Shown piece after piece: positions 13,597 through 13,610 of a DNA stretch of 13,610 nt. Position numbers and translations under genes: made by a program. Source of the stretch: Rhizobiaceae bacterium (lineage in GTDB: Bacteria; Pseudomonadota; Alphaproteobacteria; Rhizobiales; Rhizobiaceae); assembly GCA_021648425.1 (NCBI GenBank), contig JAKISV010000063.1:1-13610 (forward strand). The letters run 5' to 3'. Within the stretch, counting starts at the first letter, position 1; each line of letters starts with the position of its first letter. The notes under the pieces were generated by a model. That model saw nothing but the letters and a program-made list of their open reading frames with translations. It made no database searches and was not told the DNA's origin.

Positions 13597-13610
13597 GCAG
13601 AGATTTTTGG

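Larger units (their letters stand above)
12766..13610. other. Gene-free region with leader, repeats and structured elements
   Basis: I find no credible protein gene in these 845 bases. Bases 12766-12896 hold the DUF47-pit leader and promoter region. A GC-rich element with terminal inverted repeats follows (12897-13181), then an unremarkable spacer (13182-13244), a large imperfect inverted repeat (13245-13460), a stretch in which I see nothing (13461-13532), and two competing hairpins up to the edge. Short reading frames here run through the inverted repeats and look incidental. Confidence 0.7.

Overview
The window looks like chromosomal DNA of an alphaproteobacterium, most likely of the Hyphomicrobiales (Rhizobiales), with moderate GC content. 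The lineage call rests on recalled family resemblance: the threonyl-tRNA synthetase has the rhizobial-type NPGEG/FGAFYID region, there is a DUF2336 protein (an alphaproteobacterial family), the NAD kinase is the short alphaproteobacterial type, and the DUF47-PiT pair is arranged like orfA-pit of Sinorhizobium. No search could be run to confirm this.

Left part (1-5513). The 3' two thirds of thrS is cut by the window edge and converges on a gene for a secreted protein with three tandem beta-rich modules. That gene diverges from a tight two-gene operon of flavoproteins (YdjA-type nitroreductase, then a flavin reductase-fold protein). A monocistronic DUF2336 gene with a structured leader follows, converging on NAD kinase.

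Middle part (5514-11047). Divergent from nadK is a 75-residue protein of unknown function, with an operator-like repeated element between them. An SDR dehydrogenase and a gamma-glutamyltranspeptidase homologue form a minus-strand operon. The transpeptidase homologue is the most unusual gene here: the residue aligned with the catalytic threonine is glycine, and several other active-site residues are changed. Upstream lie a small exported four-cysteine protein and a stand-alone Lrp/AsnC ligand-binding (RAM) domain. The RAM gene diverges from aroQ (type II 3-dehydroquinase), which is followed by a ferredoxin/rubredoxin reductase-like flavoprotein.

Right part (11048-13610). A DUF47 (PhoU-like) gene and a PiT phosphate transporter form a minus-strand operon. 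Upstream is an AT-rich promoter region with a weak Pho-box-like sequence. Roughly 700 bases then contain no credible gene but several structured repeats: a GC-rich element with imperfect terminal inverted repeats whose left end is triplicated in tandem, a 216-base imperfect inverted repeat whose two arms each hold a 9-bp hairpin with matching changes on both sides of the stem, and a final pair of mutually exclusive hairpins.

Most genes are ordinary housekeeping or conserved hypothetical genes. The parts worth a second look are the transpeptidase homologue and the repeat cluster at the right end. I saw no CRISPR array, tRNA, rRNA, transposase, phage gene or defence system.
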